Assembly (NCBI GenBank): GCA_030746455.1
Contig: JASLMQ010000532.1
Coordinates: forward strand, 1-5,757
Origin: Candidatus Latescibacterota bacterium
Lineage (GTDB): Bacteria; Latescibacterota; UBA2968; GCA-2709665
DNA length: 5,757 nucleotides
Direction: 5' to 3'
The stretch's first letter is position 1. Every line of letters starts with the position of its first letter. Below are positions 5,616 through 5,757 of the stretch, in pieces. A program made the translations under genes and the position numbers. Under the pieces are notes generated by a model. It was not told the origin of the DNA and ran no database searches. It saw only the letters and a program-made list of their open reading frames with translations.

Positions 5616-5678
5616 GCCCCCCCCTGAGTACAACCGCGGAAAAATGCCCTCGGATTGTGTCGATTTGAGTATCTTCAG

Positions 5679-5694
5679 TGCGGTCCCTACCGCA
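5679..5694. repeat. Perfect inverted repeat at the likely def transcription start
   Basis: TGCGGT (5679-5684), ccct, ACCGCA (5689-5694): a perfect 6-bp inverted repeat with a 4-nt spacer. It abuts the -10 box at 5695-5700 and spans the expected start near 5688. It could be an operator or the first bases of a 5' hairpin. Confidence 0.35.
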
Positions 5695-5722
5695 AATATA
5701 CGGGTCTGACGGCATAAATCAA
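5695..5722 (-). promoter_or_regulatory. Sigma70-like promoter for def
   Basis: On the minus strand TTGATT (5722-5717, four of six consensus bases) is followed after 16 bp by TATATT (5700-5695, five of six). Transcription would start near 5688, giving a leader of about 73 nt before the def ATG. This is the most AT-rich spot of the window's right end, which supports the call. Confidence 0.5.
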
Positions 5723-5744
5723 CCGCGCACACCGGAGGACAACG

Positions 5745-5757
5745 ATGCTACCTTCCG
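5745..5757 (+). CDS. Start of a rightward gene, cut by the window end
   Basis: GGAGGA (5734-5739) is followed after 5 nt by ATG at 5745, and the frame reads Met-Leu-Pro-Ser to the end. Only four full codons are visible, so nothing can be said about function. A divergent arrangement with def would fit the intergenic space at 5616-5744. The call rests on the SD-ATG pair alone. Confidence 0.4.

Noticed and set aside
4956..5627. Rightward open frame of 223 codons opposite def
   Set aside because: Peptide deformylase on the minus strand has all three catalytic motifs; the opposite frame has none.
1..5757. CRISPR array, tRNA, insertion sequence, toxin-antitoxin or phage-defence genes
   Set aside because: Searched by eye on both strands; no regularly spaced repeats, cloverleaf, transposase motifs, terminal repeats or defence-type domains were found.

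Overview
The window is GC-rich bacterial chromosomal DNA. Genes are tightly packed, Shine-Dalgarno (SD) sequences are strong, GTG and TTG serve as start codons in places, and a few sigma70-like promoters can be read by eye. I see no plasmid, phage, insertion sequence, CRISPR, tRNA or rRNA signal. The mix suggests a diderm, probably uncultured environmental bacterium: sugar-acid-type enolase-superfamily enzymes, a membrane-anchored TlpA-like thioredoxin, an exopolysaccharide-type glycosyltransferase, a probable lipoprotein with HEAT repeats, and peptide deformylase. I cannot fix the phylum from the sequence.

Left part (1-2499): two enolase-superfamily genes of the mandelate racemase/sugar-acid dehydratase subgroup diverge from a 272-bp intergenic region. 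The leftward one is cut by the window edge, so only its capping domain is visible. The rightward one (712-1854) is complete, with all metal ligands and the catalytic residues of the galactonate-dehydratase type. A TlpA/ResA-like thiol-disulfide protein with a WCPPC site follows 57 bp later on the same strand.

Middle part (2502-4212): a leftward glycosyltransferase gene converges on the thioredoxin gene. It encodes a GT4-type enzyme with a third, C-terminal domain that resembles the first half of COG4671-type (MurG-like) predicted glycosyltransferases. It carries three apparent lesions. About two dozen residues seem to be missing between F292 and V293, the residue pair Met-Gly is missing from the donor-site motif, and a +1 frameshift near 2577 replaces the natural C-terminus. 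Correcting the frameshift would put its stop 2 bp from the converging gene's stop. Upstream of its GTG start lie two GGTCGACC palindromes exactly 20 bp apart.

Right part (4338-5757): a leftward pair consists of def (peptide deformylase) followed by a small lipoprotein-like HEAT-repeat protein that starts at TTG behind a perfect SD. The pair ends at a 21-nt hairpin and then a two-tier terminator with a UUCG loop and a T-rich tail. A sigma70-like promoter and a perfect 6-bp inverted repeat at the likely transcription start lie ahead of def. A rightward gene seems to begin in the last 13 bases.

I did not find a clear new multi-gene system. The most unusual item is the rearranged, frameshifted three-domain glycosyltransferase. 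The divergent enolase-superfamily pair and the paired palindromes come next.
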